A stretch of DNA of 64,000 nucleotides from Microstegium vimineum (lineage: Eukaryota > Streptophyta > Magnoliopsida > Poales > Poaceae): NCBI GenBank assembly GCA_022036555.1, contig CM039119.1, positions 45,201,318-45,265,317 on the forward strand, given 5' to 3'. Position numbers and translations under genes: made by a program. The notes beneath the pieces were generated by a model. That model saw nothing but the letters and a program-made list of their open reading frames with translations. It searched no databases and was not told the origin of the DNA. Shown here piece after piece: positions 10,253 to 22,191 of the stretch; within the stretch, counting starts at the first letter, position 1, and each line of letters starts with the position of its first letter.

Positions 10253-10498
10253 CTATGGAGCGTGAGATGGGGGAGGGCAACGAGTATTTGGGTCGCTCGT
10301 AATGCCGCAATGTGGCACTGACGATGCCTTGCTGACGGACACCGGCAGCTTTGGTGGAGACGGCACAGCGCCGCCATCGGCTCCGAGGAGGCGCCGCGGC
10401 GGTGCGGCCGCGGCGTCAGCATGCACCGACGCCGCTGCCACGAGCAGCAGCACAAACAACACCGCAGCTGGACCCCTTGTTCTCCCTCCTCCCTGCAT
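10253..10498 (-). CDS. Small secreted peptide precursor 1 (81 aa), unknown family
   Basis: A complete 81-residue frame with ATG at 10498 and stop at 10253. Residues 1-28 form a signal peptide: MQGGGRTRG, then the hydrophobic core AAVLFVLLLVAAASV, with a likely cleavage after HA. The rest would be secreted: an Ala-rich stretch, a basic site in PRRLLGADG, the block PPKLPVSVSKA, and the tail CGITSDPNTRCPPPSHAP with two Cys nine residues apart. Genes 2 and 3 (41283 and 49245) share all these parts, so selection on the product is plausible. It differs from them by a short insert before the first Cys and lacks their Asn-Ile-Ser sequon. I do not recognise a named peptide family; a signalling or defence peptide is an inference. 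Confidence 0.72.
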   Translation of the reverse strand: MQGGGRTRGPAAVLFVLLLVAAASVHADAAAAPPRRLLGADGGAVPSPPKLPVSVSKASSVPHCGITSDPNTRCPPPSHAP

Positions 10499-10681
10499 CT
10501 TGATTAGGACTTGCGTGCACTCTGCAGCAAATTAAAGGTCTATATAGCTCCACAGGTCTAGACGATGCTTGTCGAAAATGCTAATTAATTAGTAGATCAA
10601 AGAGCTCCAAGAAGCTGATAATAATTAAAACAATGGTTGTTAATTGTGTTGTGCTTCCAAAGCTCAAAGCCATGGTGTCTA

Positions 10682-10687
10682 CTTATA
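10682..10687 (-). promoter_or_regulatory. TATA box of peptide gene 1
   Basis: TATAAG on the minus strand, 189 bp upstream of the ATG, inside a GCATGCTATAAGTAGACACCA-type context shared with genes 2 and 3. Confidence 0.65.
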
Positions 10688-10730
10688 GCATGCAGAGTGC
10701 AACGAGTTAAAACATCGTTCAGACTATGGA

Positions 10731-10744
10731 GACGATCGATCGTC
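10731..10744. promoter_or_regulatory. Conserved promoter palindrome, gene 1
   Basis: GACGATCGATCGTC is a perfect 14-bp palindrome preceded by TT on the coding strand, giving a TTGAC core. It sits 43 bp upstream of the TATA box and is conserved unchanged in genes 2 and 3. A paired protein-binding site is an inference. Confidence 0.6.
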
Positions 10745-11553
10745 AAGCCAGCCAGCAGCTGATGTTAACTTCTCCGACATTGCCTCAGACGACGGAAAGA
10801 AGAAAACGTTTTTGACGGAACAAACTGATGACGCGACCTGGTATAATCAAGCATGCATAGATGATGCCCGTAATATGTTCACGTCGTTAGAATTTAGATG
10901 CATGTCTTGTGCTGTACACATACAGATCAAGCTAAGGCGGTTGAAGTTTCAACATTCCAAGAGTGGTGGACTGACGACCATGGCATTTGATTGTTTCATG
11001 CATAAATCCAAGATCAAAAGTAGTAGTTTGGAATTCTCTGATACGGAGTGTATGCCTCAAGTTTGAAGTTTTCAGCACGTACTCCCGGGTGCATAGCTAT
11101 CTGGTGTGCCTTGACACGGCCAGACCTCTAGAAAGTGGAAACTCAACCGCGTTCATTGCCATGCCAGAGATCGATATTGCACGGCAATACCCTGCAGCTT
11201 TTTTGGCACTATTGTTTTTCTTTAGAATGTCCCGACTAGGGACAGGTTGAGCGCCAAACCATTTCGATCGGGTTGCTGGAAAATAGCTGTAATGATGTAT
11301 ATGCAACCTGAAATGGTTTCACGATCAGCCATGTCTAAGGCTTTGTTCTGGCACCAACAGAAACTAGAATAATAGCCCAGATAATCGAAGGTGAGAGAAA
11401 GGCTGAGACTTGGTACCTAGCTACATGCCCTTACAGCGGTTTCCTGTCTCCGATTCTTTTTGACAAGAAGTGCCCTTACAGCAGTTTCCCTGTCTCCGAT
11501 TCTTTTTGACAAGAGGTAAAGAAAACAAATCAGGTGTGGACCATCCGTACAGT
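10745..11553. other. Upstream region of peptide gene 1
   Basis: The first part (10745-10835) continues the conserved promoter block, with CGTCAAAAACGTTTTCTTC on the minus strand. After that homology fades. The last part (about 11500-11558, GTAAAGAAAACAAAT...GTGTGGACCATCCGTAC) matches the start of the duplicated block upstream of gene 3 (about 48350-48393). No other gene was found. Confidence 0.55.
11426..11516. repeat. 45-bp tandem duplication
   Basis: Two head-to-tail units, 11426-11470 and 11471-11516, each running from TGCCCTTACAGC to TTTTTGACAAGA. They differ at only a few positions. Confidence 0.85.
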
Positions 11554-11559
11554 ATTTTT

Positions 11560-12314
11560 TGATGGAAAATAGCCTTCTCCGAACAGGATATACAAATACG
11601 AAGGTGGGGAACCTTCGGGGAATTTTCCGCTGAAGAATTCCGGCCAAAAGCTCTCGCGTGTGACAAGAGGGGGCCTTCGCGAATGCTGAAGGCACCTTCC
11701 GAAATGGTGGCGGCTGACAACAAACACAGGAAACCCTAGAATCAAGAAAGTTGTCTATCTCATTACGGTGGGTGGTGAACCCCTTTTTATAGTACACTGT
11801 ACACGAGATGATTGCCGTTACATAAATGCCCCCTACCTACTCTGGAATATTCCGGGGGCCTTTCCGGACACCTAAGGGGCTTTTCGGGGACGTCGTCTCT
11901 GGCCGGGCCTGCTGGGCTATACCAGAGTTGGTGGAGGCCCAATAGACCGGAAACAGCACAACGCGTTGATCACCCTTGTCGAAGCGCCTTCAGGTCTCCT
12001 CGCTTACGCCGGGTCGACTCCGATGCTCTTGATGTCCGTTGGAGGCCTTCGCCCGATGGTCCTCGCCCCAGGCGTTGCTGACCGGCGAAGGTTTCAGACC
12101 CTCGCCTTTAAGGCGCGGCTCGACTCGTGCGGGCGCTTGGTGCCCGTCGGAGGCCTTCGCCCGATGACCCCTGTCCTGGGCATGTTGATCGACTTTCACC
12201 TCCAAGGTACCTGCATGCAGAAGATCAAAGAATAATGTGCTTATGGGAAGAGGACAGTCGGTGACCTTCGCGCGGGAGCCTCTGGCGAGTGCCTTCGCGA
12301 TCTTTGTACCAACA
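11560..12314 (-). repeat. 3' LTR of element A (complete)
   Basis: 755 bp. On the minus strand it begins TGTTGGTACAAAGATCGCG at 12314. From 11650 to 12314 it aligns with 39771-40432. The outer 90 bp (11560-11649) is absent from the right LTR. ACCTTCGC/GCCTTCG words are frequent. Confidence 0.85.
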
Positions 12315-12535
12315 GTTCCCCCTTGAGGGGCTGATCCGATATTTGCGGGGCGCGCCCCTCGAGCCTGAAGCAGAAGAGTCGTGAAGGCACTCCTCCCTCC
12401 GGGGAGGGCCCCCTCCTTCCCCCTCGCACCTCGTTATGTCGGTTTGTGATTGGTGTCCGGTGTCTCCGCTGTTTATTGATTTGACGTGTCGCTTCCTTTT
12501 CTGTGGCCGCGGAGTCGAGGCGTCGGCCCGCTCCC

Positions 12536-12542
12536 TATATAA
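12536..12542 (+). promoter_or_regulatory. TATA box for the opposite-strand gene of element A
   Basis: TATATAA, 233 bp upstream of the ATG at 12769, inside a GC-rich leader. The corresponding gene of element B has a TATAAATA in the same relative place, which supports a real promoter. Confidence 0.6.
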
Positions 12543-12768
12543 GGAGGGTCCTAGGGTGTGTTGCTTCCCACTTGCTTAGCGTCGCTTTCAGCCGCCTGTT
12601 TCTTTCGCTGTTGCCATTGTGCTGCCTGCTATCTCCTGCTTTTCTTGGTTTGCCTTCGGTGGTGGCTTCGTCCGACCGTTCCTCCAACCGGTGGCCTTCG
12701 TTCTTAGGCCCGTACTCCTCTTTGGCTGGTTTCGACCTTCTGGCTGGTCCCGTTGTTTCGAGGAGTGT

Positions 12769-15700
12769 ATGCTGGCTAGTGCGGAGGCTCGGGATCTGAA
12801 GGAGGGCTTAAGTAGTGTGGCTATTGGTGATCTCATCGGCATGGAAGAGGCTTCCTCGATGGAGGACAAGACCTTCGAGATCGGTACCTCGCTCATGACC
12901 CAAGATATGATTGACGAGCTTATTCGGAATTCCGCCTTCCCGGCGAATAAGTACCGGCTTCCGCCGAAGGGACAGTCGACGCCGGACCCTCAGGATAATG
13001 AAGCAGTCATCTTTCGCGACCTCTTCGATCCTGGCCTTCGGATTTCGTCAGTTACCTTTCTTCGTGACGTATTGCTAACCTTCGACGTTCAACTCCATGA
13101 TTTGACGCCGAATGGTGTTCTTGACCTGAGCCAATTCTGCTGGGCATGCGAATCGTATGCCGTTGAACCAGATGTTGGCACTTTCTGTGCTAACTATGAG
13201 GTTCATTATCAGCCAAAGAAAGTCGGTGACAAGCATATTCAGTTTGGCAGTTGCACGTTCATTCCTCTCTGGAGGGCCAATGAAGACGGACCGGAGATTT
13301 CGTTTTGCAAGAAGAATAAGTGGGACAGGGATTGGCTTCGCTACTAGTTTTATATTATCCCTTTGGAGATGTTTCTGAATTTTGCTAATGGTACACGGCA
13401 GACTACCTATCCGTACGCGTCGGTTTTGCAACCGATGAAACCAAAGAACAAGGTGTGCCCGTCAGATACAGTCAATGACCATCGCAGGACATGCGATGAA
13501 GCCTTCGCTTTGGCTTGTCGTTTTTCCATCGGCCGTGACCTTGTAGAGGAGATGTGTGCTGCCAATTACTGGCCCCTTGGCCTTGAGCGACCCAAGTTTA
13601 CCATCAAGGAAGTCCATATTCTGGTTTTCGATGATGTCAAGGGGGTTCCGTTCCCTCGTTTCAAGATTGAACTCGGCGAACTTTCCCCCGAACAGTTTGT
13701 CCGCGAGGTTGAGTTGGAGGTCTTCGGGATTGTTGGTGAGATGACTGAAAAGGAGTACACGTCCCGGAGGTCCTCTATGGGTTCTATGCCTCGGCTAAAC
13801 CGCGTGTTTGAACAGCTGGGCATTCACTATACTGAAAGGCCCGTTCCCGGAAAGGTTTTGACATCGGTTACTCGCAAAGAGAAAGAAGCGAAGGAAAAAG
13901 AAACGGAGGAAGGAGAGATAGAGGCAGCTTCTGCCTCTGCTACCCCTGTTGTTGCTGCGAAGAGAGCTAAAAGAGCGGCCTCTTCCATGGCTGCCCCAGC
14001 CTCTGCCGCTGAAACGAAGAAAAGGAGGGGTGCTACTGCTACTTCATTGGTTGAGGCAAAGAAGAGAAAGGTCGCTTCCGCTCTGGCTGCTTTGGCCTCT
14101 GCTTCTTCTCCCAATAAGCGGAAGACACTCGGATCGAAGGTGAAGGTTCCTAGAAAAAAGGCTCGGACGGCGGCCGATACTGCGGAACTCTTTCAGTTTT
14201 CAGCTTCTTCTGATGGTGGGTTTCCTATTGGTCGCCCTTTTGGTCACCCTGACCCGTCGGTATTCTTCTCCTCTTGGCCTTTTTATCTCGATGATGACGA
14301 CAGATATGCCTTGTATTTGCCAGGACCTTCTCCTAAAGCCTTGTCACCAAAGGAGCCTACTCCTCGGGCTGCGTCGCCCAAGGCTGCTTCGGCCGCTTTG
14401 CCACAAGTGTCGCCATCAATTATCGTCGAGGGGTCGGCGCAATCGGCTGAATTGCGTGTCGAGGCCTCCGCTGCCCAGGACGAGCTACCTTCCGCTTTCA
14501 CCCCTGTTTCGTCTGAGGCTGCTTTGTCCGCTTCTTCGACACGACACTCTGGTAGTGCTTGGGAGCGGATCCCGGAGACTCCCCGTCATCGGAGCCCTAC
14601 GCCTTCAACCGTGCCGGCTGATGCTTCCGTTCCGGAGGCTGCTGCCGTTATGAAAGACTTGCCAGCGGGTGGTGCTGGTGCTCCTGAGGACATGAGTTTG
14701 GGTTAGGCTTATTCTTTTGCTGGGTGTGGTATTTTATGCTACTTCCGTGCTTCTTAAGTGTCGTATGTTGTGCTTGCTGGATTTCTTTCTCTTGCTTTTC
14801 AACCAGTCCCCGAGGAACATCCTCTGCTTGCCGGAGTGGACATTGCTCGCATTGGTCTTGACGGCGAAGGACTTGGTGCTCCGAGTTGCTCAAACCCGGC
14901 CGCGACCGATGTCGGTGTTCACGTTGAAGGTGAACCCCATTTACCTTGGCTTGATTGTTTTTGATGTTTTCAATTACTGATGTCTTCGCTTTTTGCAGCT
15001 AGTGCTTCCTCCGAAACACTAAGTGGGTGGGCTGAGTCATTGCGGATTCTTAACCAGGATACCTGAGGTTTAAATGCCTTCTTGCGTTTTTTGCCTTTCA
15101 TTTTTGTTGTTTTCTTATGGCTCTCATTTTGTTTATCGCAGACAGGCTTCGCTGCCGCATGAGAGAGGCTAGTGTTTACCAGATGCTGCGTTTGAACTTG
15201 GAGCATCAATGCGTCGTGTGTTTTTGTTAATGGTTTATTTTGTCGAAGTTGTTTCTGATGTTGTTGATTTTTATCTTATTGTTTATTTCTTCTTAGGGCC
15301 ATCACTTGGCGGAGGCCATGGAGGAGAAGATATCCCTGGCGCTTCTTGAGAGCCGTGATTCTCTCGCATTTGCAAATTCTGAGCTTGGCCGGTTGAAGGC
15401 GAGGGTCACCGAGCTGGAGGGGGAAGTTGGAAGCCTACGTCCCCTCCGTTGTTCTAACGAGGAGCTGAAAGCGAATGTGGACAGTCTGGCGAGGGCACTG
15501 GAGAGTGCGTCGGAGAGCGAAAAGAGCGTTATGGCCAAGCTTGAGGTGGCCAAAAGCGCGTCCAAAGGTCTTCGCAAGGAGTTGGACTGCGAAAAGTCGT
15601 CCGCCCTGGCACTTAAGACTCAGGTAGACCTGCTGAATGGGCGGCTTGAATCTGCAAGAGTGGTTGGTTTATCCGCCGTGTCTTCGTACACGAAGGCTTT

Positions 15701-16753
15701 GGCTGTATTTGGTAGCGTGGCCCTTTGCTCCCTGAGGATTCTTCAGCCCTTACTATCTTCGACTGGTTGCGATCCGGCTTTGACAAGCTTCCCGATTTTA
15801 TAGCAAAGGCCAACAATTTTGCGGCGCTTTCCGGTGTTGCTAACTTGTCGAGGGCTCTGGTCGAGGATGGTTGCAGACATGTCGCAATTCTGAAACGCAA
15901 GGTCTACCCAGAGCCTATTCCACCGGCTGAGATGGCGAAGCCAGTATTTCGATCTGTCATGAATTTCATGTCATATTTTTGGGCCACATTTGGTCGCTCC
16001 AATGCTCGCGCTCTGGCGGAGGCTAGGCGTTTGGAGGTGGGTTCTTCATTGATGATTTTTGTACTGTCATGATGGATTTATTTCACTTAAACTTCTGTTT
16101 CTGTTCTTGCCGCTTCGCGCAGGTTTTGTCGAAAGCTGCTGGCGCTCCGAGAGGAGGTGGTGGTGCTATTGTTGATGTCGTTCGGGTGGATTCGGCTTCC
16201 GTTGAGGCGTCGAAGGCCGACGGTGCTCCTACTTCTGCGACTAAAGACCCCTCCGTTCCTCTTGGTGGTGGGACTAATGCTACTGCTGGAACGCCTCTGA
16301 GGACTGTGGACGCTGGTGCTGCTATTGATGTCAATCCTGAAGGCTCCAGGCCCGCGAACGAGGAGGTCAGGCGTTGAATTTTGCTTTTTATGAATTGTTG
16401 TTTGGCCTGTGTGCCTTCATTGTGCGCCCTTGAGGGGTGATGTAAATACTTTTGCGCTACAACTGTTGGTTAATTTCTCACTATGGTACGAGCGTGCAAT
16501 GCTTGTTGGCATATTGAAATTTTGTGTTTGTCCCGTGCAGGTTGCCTTCGACGACCCTGTGCGGGACGTGCTTCCTTTAACCTTGATGCGCGATGGTGTC
16601 TATGTGGATGGCGAGTTGTGGGACTACTGGCGGTCCAGTTATGTGAGGCCTTCGGTCGATAGGATGTTCGAATTCATGCTTTACTCTATCGATGATTGGA
16701 ACGCTGAATTTGTTCGCTCTCTTGCTTGGTGGGGTCCTCTAGACCCGTTGTAA
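12769..16753 (+). CDS. Opposite-strand multi-exon gene of element A (PF04195-like), broken
   Basis: This gene runs against the gag-pol direction. From the ATG at 12769 an acidic leader is followed at about residue 85 by the putative gypsy-type transposon domain (pattern DLFDPGLRISSVTFLRDVLL, then LHDLTPNG and QFCWACESY). A single TAG at 13345-13347 interrupts an otherwise open frame to 14706. The middle is rich in Lys/Arg and Ala/Ser/Pro and looks nuclear and disordered. Plausible exons follow after acceptor-like CAG sites (near 14811, 15299, 16123, 16542). They include a coiled coil (15306-15700, Glu/Leu/Ala-rich heptads) and a C-terminal block ending WWGPLDPL at 16753. A frameshift lies near 15720. 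Function is unknown. Splice sites are my reading and uncertain. Confidence 0.65.
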
Positions 16754-18529
16754 TTGTGTTTTGTTTTAGGGGCCTTTGGGCGTGTGATGCCTTTGGGTGT
16801 TTCATTTTATGTACCTTTTGTTTTATTATTATTTTTTATCTAACTTACTTGGTGAAGTCGTTTATTGACTGATAAAGCGGTTCATGTATATGTTGTCCGT
16901 TCTTTACATCTCTTTGAGCCTTTGCTTGTGATGTTTTCCACCGATGTGTGCACAATTGGATGTTGATTGCCTTGCATCGAAGGCTTCCCTTTGTTGTGTT
17001 TTCAAGTTCTTTAAGGACTTGCAGTTGCGTGTTAGCTTGCGGGACCTCAGCGTCCATTGTCCTTCCCCCTTGCTCTGGTGGCCTATTTCCCTTAGGTCGT
17101 CTGGGGTGTGTTGAGGTAGGTTGGTGGTCAGAGATTGTTATTACTTGTGCACTTATCAACACTATTATCGTCCTGATGACACATGGCTTAGTCCAACGAA
17201 GGTCGTTCATGGCTGGCTTTGGTTGATTCGTTGCGCGTAGTTTGAAGTTGAGATCGTACTCGCAGTGTAGCATAATGGTTATATTTTGGATAGAAGTGAG
17301 CTCTGGGCTCATTACATGCATAGTGTGTTGCTTTACATTTGGCGCGAAGGCCTTACTAGTCTTGCTATTAGTGGTCTTCGGCCGCTTCTTGCTCCTGACC
17401 ATGATCACCTGCGCCGGCTCCCCTAACACCTCGCCGAAGAAGCCGTACAGCGGGATGCGCACGCTAGTCTATGACACAGGCTTGGTCTCAACCTGGGCAG
17501 TGGTGCAGTGGGATGGCGTTTGCTAGTCCCGATCCCTGGGGGCTGGTTCCTAGCGACCACCGGTGGTTGAGCGGAGGTCGGTTGTGGCCTGGCTCTCGTG
17601 CGTGGTCGTGTGGTGGCCTCCGCCAGAGGGGATCTCTTTGCCTTGTTCGGGGTTTGAGAACCGGCTTTGAGGGGAGGTTACAAGCCTTCGCGCGGTAATC
17701 TCCCATCGTCCGTCGCACCGCCTGGTTGCAGACAAGTGGAGGCCGGTTCTTGTCAGACAGTGGCCCTCTTTTTACAAGTCTTCGCATGGTATTTGCGGGG
17801 TCTGATCCCCCCTTTTGTTCTAAGGAAACGTCTGCTTCCATGGCTCTGTTCGATGCCACTCTTGGTTTGGGTCTTGAGTGCGAGATGTGTGTCCGGGCTG
17901 CCGGTTCGGCTTCCTTTTATAGTTCTTGAGCTGCTGTTTTTAAATGCACATGGTAGATGGGGCGTTGGTGGTTGTTGGTTGGGGTTGAATATTTATTGCG
18001 GATGGTTATTACAGCCTTCATAATTAATACAGAGATCTCTTTGCCTGCGTTCTGTAGTGCTTTTAAGGGGTTTGGTACTAGTTTTGTTGAACCATTTATC
18101 TTGGTGCCTGATTTGTCAGGACTTTTCTGAGACTTGACACCCTTTGGGCGCGGAGGTCGTGCCGCTTCTTCAGCTGATTGGCTATAGATGGCGGAGGTCC
18201 TCTTGACGTTTTGTGTTTGTCGAATGTTGTGGCCTCACTACTGGCCACTTTCGACTTTTTTCCTGGGAACGACTACGGGGCAACCTCTTTATATTTTCAA
18301 AGGGTTTTACAAAGGTGCTGCCTCATTAAAAACCTCACCCCTTGATTGAGGGTTCCCCTGTGAGGAAAAGAGTACGGCGCCTTGCGAACGATAGTTAAAA
18401 GAAAAATGTTGAAAGGATAAATCTAACTATACGCTGACATTCGCTTATATTTCGTGAAGGTTGCTTTTATATTAGATGTAGAATCTTTTTAAGTTGCTGG
18501 AGTTCCATGTGTGCGTGGTTGTTTTCCCT
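16754..18529. other. Non-coding 3' region of element A
   Basis: Between the convergent ends of the opposite-strand gene and the integrase. It contains the CTGCCTCATTAAAAACCTC...GAGGAAAAGAGTACGGC block (about 18318-18376) common in large plant Gypsy elements. No domain-bearing frame was found; the frames at 16845-17462 and 17488-17859 look random. Confidence 0.6.
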
Positions 18530-19077
18530 TCAGTGTCCGTTAGGTGGAACGCCTCCGGTCGACCTGCTGCCTTCGCTATGAATGGTCCCTCCCACTTTGG
18601 CTATAGCTTTCCTGTTGTCTCCGCGTTTGGTTTCCTCTGAAGAACAAGGTCTCTGTCCCTGATGTTTTTTGCGTAGTACTTGACTGTCCCTCCAGCCCCT
18701 TGTTTGTTCTTGGTACTTGGTGATGTTTTGTATTGCTTCAAGCCTCATTCCTTCTATTGTTTCTTTGGAGTATTCCTCATCCAAGGCTAGTGAATGCTTT
18801 GTTACCCTTAGGCTTTGGAGCTTCGCCTCTTCTGGTAGCATGGCCTCTTCGCCGTAGAGTAGTTTGAATGGTGTGAAACCAGTAGCTCTTGATATGGTTG
18901 TGTTATGTGACCATGTCACTTTTGGCAGTTCCTCTACCCACTTCCCTTTACGGAGGTTGAATAGTGTCTTCGAGATTGCGGAGAATATGATCCTATTTGA
19001 TCTTTCCACTACCCCATTGGACTTTGGGTAATACACTGAGGTGAAGACCACTTTGGTCCTGATATTTTTACAGTACT
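18530..19077 (-). pseudogene. Element A integrase, C-terminal half
   Basis: Continues the integrase cut by element B. It starts at the insertion point (19077) and soon shows VYYPKSNGVVERSNR with the catalytic Glu, then SHNTTISRATGFTPFKLLYGEEAMLP and a basic tail. Together with 34906-35400 it makes one integrase split by 15.8 kb. The C-terminal tail is frameshifted relative to family norms. Confidence 0.85.
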
Positions 19078-20344
19078 TGTCGGTGTTATGACCCGGGGGT
19101 CAAGACCACCAACGAGTAAATTTGTATATCGCGTGCTCCCTCTCTCAGACGTGATGCAAGATGGACACAAGATTTATCCTGGTTCGGGAAAAGAAGGCCC
19201 TACGTCCAGCGGGGGAGGATGACTTATATTATCTCGCACCCAAAGCGTGCTCGTACAGGGGGGTACAAGCTGTGTTACACGGAGTCGGCCACCCGAGGGG
19301 TCGATCGAGCGGCGTGGTGTGTGTGTATGGCGTGGTCTAGGGTCCCTGAGAACCAAAGTCGGATCAGAGTCCTAGATGAGGGGGGAGCCGACCGAGAGAG
19401 ACTCCGATCTCCTCTTTAAATCGGGAAAAAGAAGAAGTCCCGAAAGAGAAGCCTGGAAAGAGAAGTCTCGAAAGGCCCCCCCCGCATCTTCTACCTCGGC
19501 GTCCCCCTTTTATAGACCAAGGGGGAGACTCGAGGGTACAGGGTCCTAATAGTAGAAGTATGGGCGGCGCATCCACGGCACAGTGTTGGCGAAGAGACAT
19601 CGAGCACTGTGGCGGCGTGGTCTTCCCGTCCTTCAGGCGTCCCCGGTCGTGGCATCAGTAGAAGTCGTCGCAGTACAGTATTCGCAGGCGGGACGAGTCC
19701 CATGGCCGAAGCGGGACGGGGCGGATGGGACGTCTTCCGTACCGGAGTTGTTGAAGAGGAGGGGGTCGAGCCCTCGGTCGGGGGGGGGGGGTCGAGCCCC
19801 GTATGACTCTGTCACGTTCCCGAAGCCGTCGTCGAGGGTCGCACTATTCACTTTCCGAGGGGTACTGTAGAAGTCCGTACTTGCGTAGTGGCGGCAGTGG
19901 CAGCACAGTCGACGGGAGTCGGGGACTGGACGGGGAGTTGGCGGATTTGACAGTGGACGCAGGCGCCCATGTCGTCAGGTGGGTTTACTTTTACCCATGA
20001 CGGAGTGGTTGGGTTACTCGAGCCCTCGTCCGCCGACGGTGCCTGGAAGGTCGAGGCGTCGACGGGTTGAGGGGGTCGACGTCGAGGTAGAGGCCGGGGG
20101 GTCGTTCGTCCGACCCCTTGTCCGTCGTCGAGGTGAGGCCGGGGGGTCGTTCGTCCGACCCCTCGTCCGTCGTCGAGGTAGAGCCGGGCGAGTGGCTGGT
20201 TTCCGCAGTCGGTGTAGCGGGGGCCCTCGATCGATGGGCCGCGTCTTACCGAACAGTAGGCTGATCCTTGCCTTAAAAATGGTTGCTATGTTTAGCGTTA
20301 ATTTATCGAAGGGTTTAGGGTACCCCTTACCTTCGTACCCGACA
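19078..20344 (-). repeat. 3' LTR of element B
   Basis: 1267 bp, near-identical to 33504-34900 (1397 bp). Most of the length difference comes from a 45-bp tandem unit present in two copies here (20093-20180) and five in the other LTR. On the minus strand it is preceded by GGGGCCTCGGGGGCTAC, the probable polypurine tract. Confidence 0.9.
20093..20180. repeat. 45-bp LTR tandem repeat, two units
   Basis: The unit starts GCCGGGGGGTCGTTCGTCCG and ends CGTCGTCGAGGTGAG. Two units here against five in the partner LTR at 34515-34735. Confidence 0.85.
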
Positions 20345-21992
20345 GTAGCCCCCGAGGCCCCAGAGGAGTGATTTAGAACTTCTCTGGGGGCTATGATACG
20401 TGTTTCTCGGCGGGGAGCAAGAATTGTCCGGAGGTTTTATCCTCGGCCTGCAGGGTTAGCGAGAAATCCGATTCTCCGGGGGGTGCGTGCAAGCGCACCC
20501 CGCGGGGGTAGCCCCCGAGGCCCCAGAGGAGTGATTTAGAACTCCTCTGGGGGCTAAAATACGTTATGTAGTGGGGTCTTTAATGGATACCTGGAGACGC
20601 GGCACCCTGTCGAGGGGTCGATCCCGTTCCTTTTCCTGCAAAGAGAAGTGTTCGAGGGCGGCTGTCGAACCCTACCGAGGGCCAGCCTTCGCTCCCTTGA
20701 GCACCACCGGAGTCAGAGCGCCCCGCCCAAGAGGTCGACTCTGTCTGCCAGGTTACGAGTTTTCGACCCTCTTTCGTCGAGGGGTGCCGTGCGTAGTCGG
20801 GCCCTCGAGCCCTCGAATGGCTAGGCCTTCACTACCTCATAGCGTCCTTCCCGCGGATCCTTTCGCTCGGATCGTGGGGTGAAGAGCATCGAGCTATCCT
20901 CGTTAGGACGACGAGCCCGAAGTCTTCGGTGAGCTGTTCTCGGGCATGAGTCCATTAGAAATGGTGCCCTGTACGGGTAAAAAATCCGAGTGAGAACTCG
21001 ACCCCGTTCGATAGGGATCGACTAGCGGCCCGGAGGCGTTCTCATTGTTAAGCAAGCCGTACGGCTCGCTAAGCACGACCATGTGGACCACCAAGGTGCT
21101 AACCCCGTTCGATAGGAGTTGGTGGCTCGATGCCTCCCAGCGTAGGGATCCTTAGGTGTTCCTAGGTATGCCTCGGATATGTCCCAGGGGGCCTCGAGAG
21201 TTCGTTCTCGAGGTTCCGGGGACATCCCTGACTCGTGTACTCGAGGGCGGCTGTCGAACTCCGTTCGTGGAGCCAGCCTTCGCTCCCTCAAGATTTGGGG
21301 GTGGACCGGAGTCCGATAACCATGGGTCCTTCCTGACCTCAGGTACTCGAGGGCGGCTGTCGAACCCTATGTATGGGCCAGCCTTCGCTCCCTCAAGATT
21401 TGACGGATGGTTCGTCATCCGACGCTATCCTCAGGAGGAGGAGTCCGACCTTGTGGACCGCCGAGGGGAAAAGCAGGTGGTTGTTGTATTGAACTTGGGG
21501 ACATACCTGTGTCGGAGCTCTCGAGGGAGGCTGTCGAACCCCCGGACGGGCCAGCCTTTGTCCCTTCGAGGCCATGTACGATCTGCAGTTGACGACCCGA
21601 GGCCCTCATCAGGCCTCGAGTACTCGAGGGGGGCTACCGAGCCCGTTCGTAGGCCGGCCTTTGTCCCCTCGAGATTTTTGGGGGTGGACCGAGGTCCTAA
21701 CCCGAGGTTATTTCTGGCCTCGGGCACTCGAGGGTAGCTGTCGAACCCTCTTTCGAGGGCCAGCTCTCGCTGCCTCAAGATTCCTTACCCTCGAAGACGA
21801 TGTTTCCGGCCGCGCGCCTTTTTAGGCGGTGTCCGTTCGGCGCAACAGTGCGGTTACAGCGCGGAGTGCGGCGCGGAACCCGATGATGGGACGTTACGCC
21901 TTATCCTGGAGGGAATACGAGGAAGGAAGTACAGGCGAATTAAATGCGGAGACTCTCTTGCCTGTGCCGGATCCGTCCGTTGGCCTTCCGCG
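20345..21992. other. Non-coding 3' internal region of element B
   Basis: Between the 3' LTR and the promoter of the opposite-strand gene. It holds AGCCCCCGAGGCCCCAGAGG twice (20346 and 20510 areas) and the dispersed repeat described for 20640-21790. Long open frames on several phases come from high GC and repeats; none shows a domain. Confidence 0.6.
20640..21790. repeat. Six imperfect copies of a 50-60 bp foldback unit
   Basis: The core TCGAGGGCGGCTGTCGAAC ... GGCCAGCCTTCGCTCCCTC recurs at about 20652, 21240, 21348, 21520, 21623 and 21726. Four pairs are spaced about 100-170 bp apart. Each copy pairs partly with itself (CTCGAGGG with CCCTCAAG or CCCTCGAG), giving a stem-loop-like layout. 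Confidence 0.75.
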
Positions 21993-22000
21993 TATAAATA
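21993..22000 (+). promoter_or_regulatory. TATA box for the opposite-strand gene of element B
   Basis: TATAAATA, 199 bp upstream of the ATG at 22192, in a GC-rich leader. Confidence 0.65.
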
Positions 22001-22191
22001 GTGAGGGCGAGGCATCCGGTGCCCTTTACGCGCACTTGCCTTCCCCGGCTCCTTGCCTTCATCTTCCTCGCCTTCTTCTCTCCGCCTCTGCCTTAGGCGT
22101 CCCGCGAGCAGGAAATCTGCGCGAGTGAGAGAGAAAGAGAAAAATAGGGAACATACCCTCCGCCTCCAAATCCGAGCAAACCACCGTTCCC

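Noticed and set aside
11426..11516. CRISPR-like direct repeat
   Set aside because: Only two adjacent units without spacers, in plant DNA; a plain tandem duplication.
20571..21825. Many 60-190 residue frames on both strands in element B
   Set aside because: They follow the repeated GC-rich units and have no recognisable domain.
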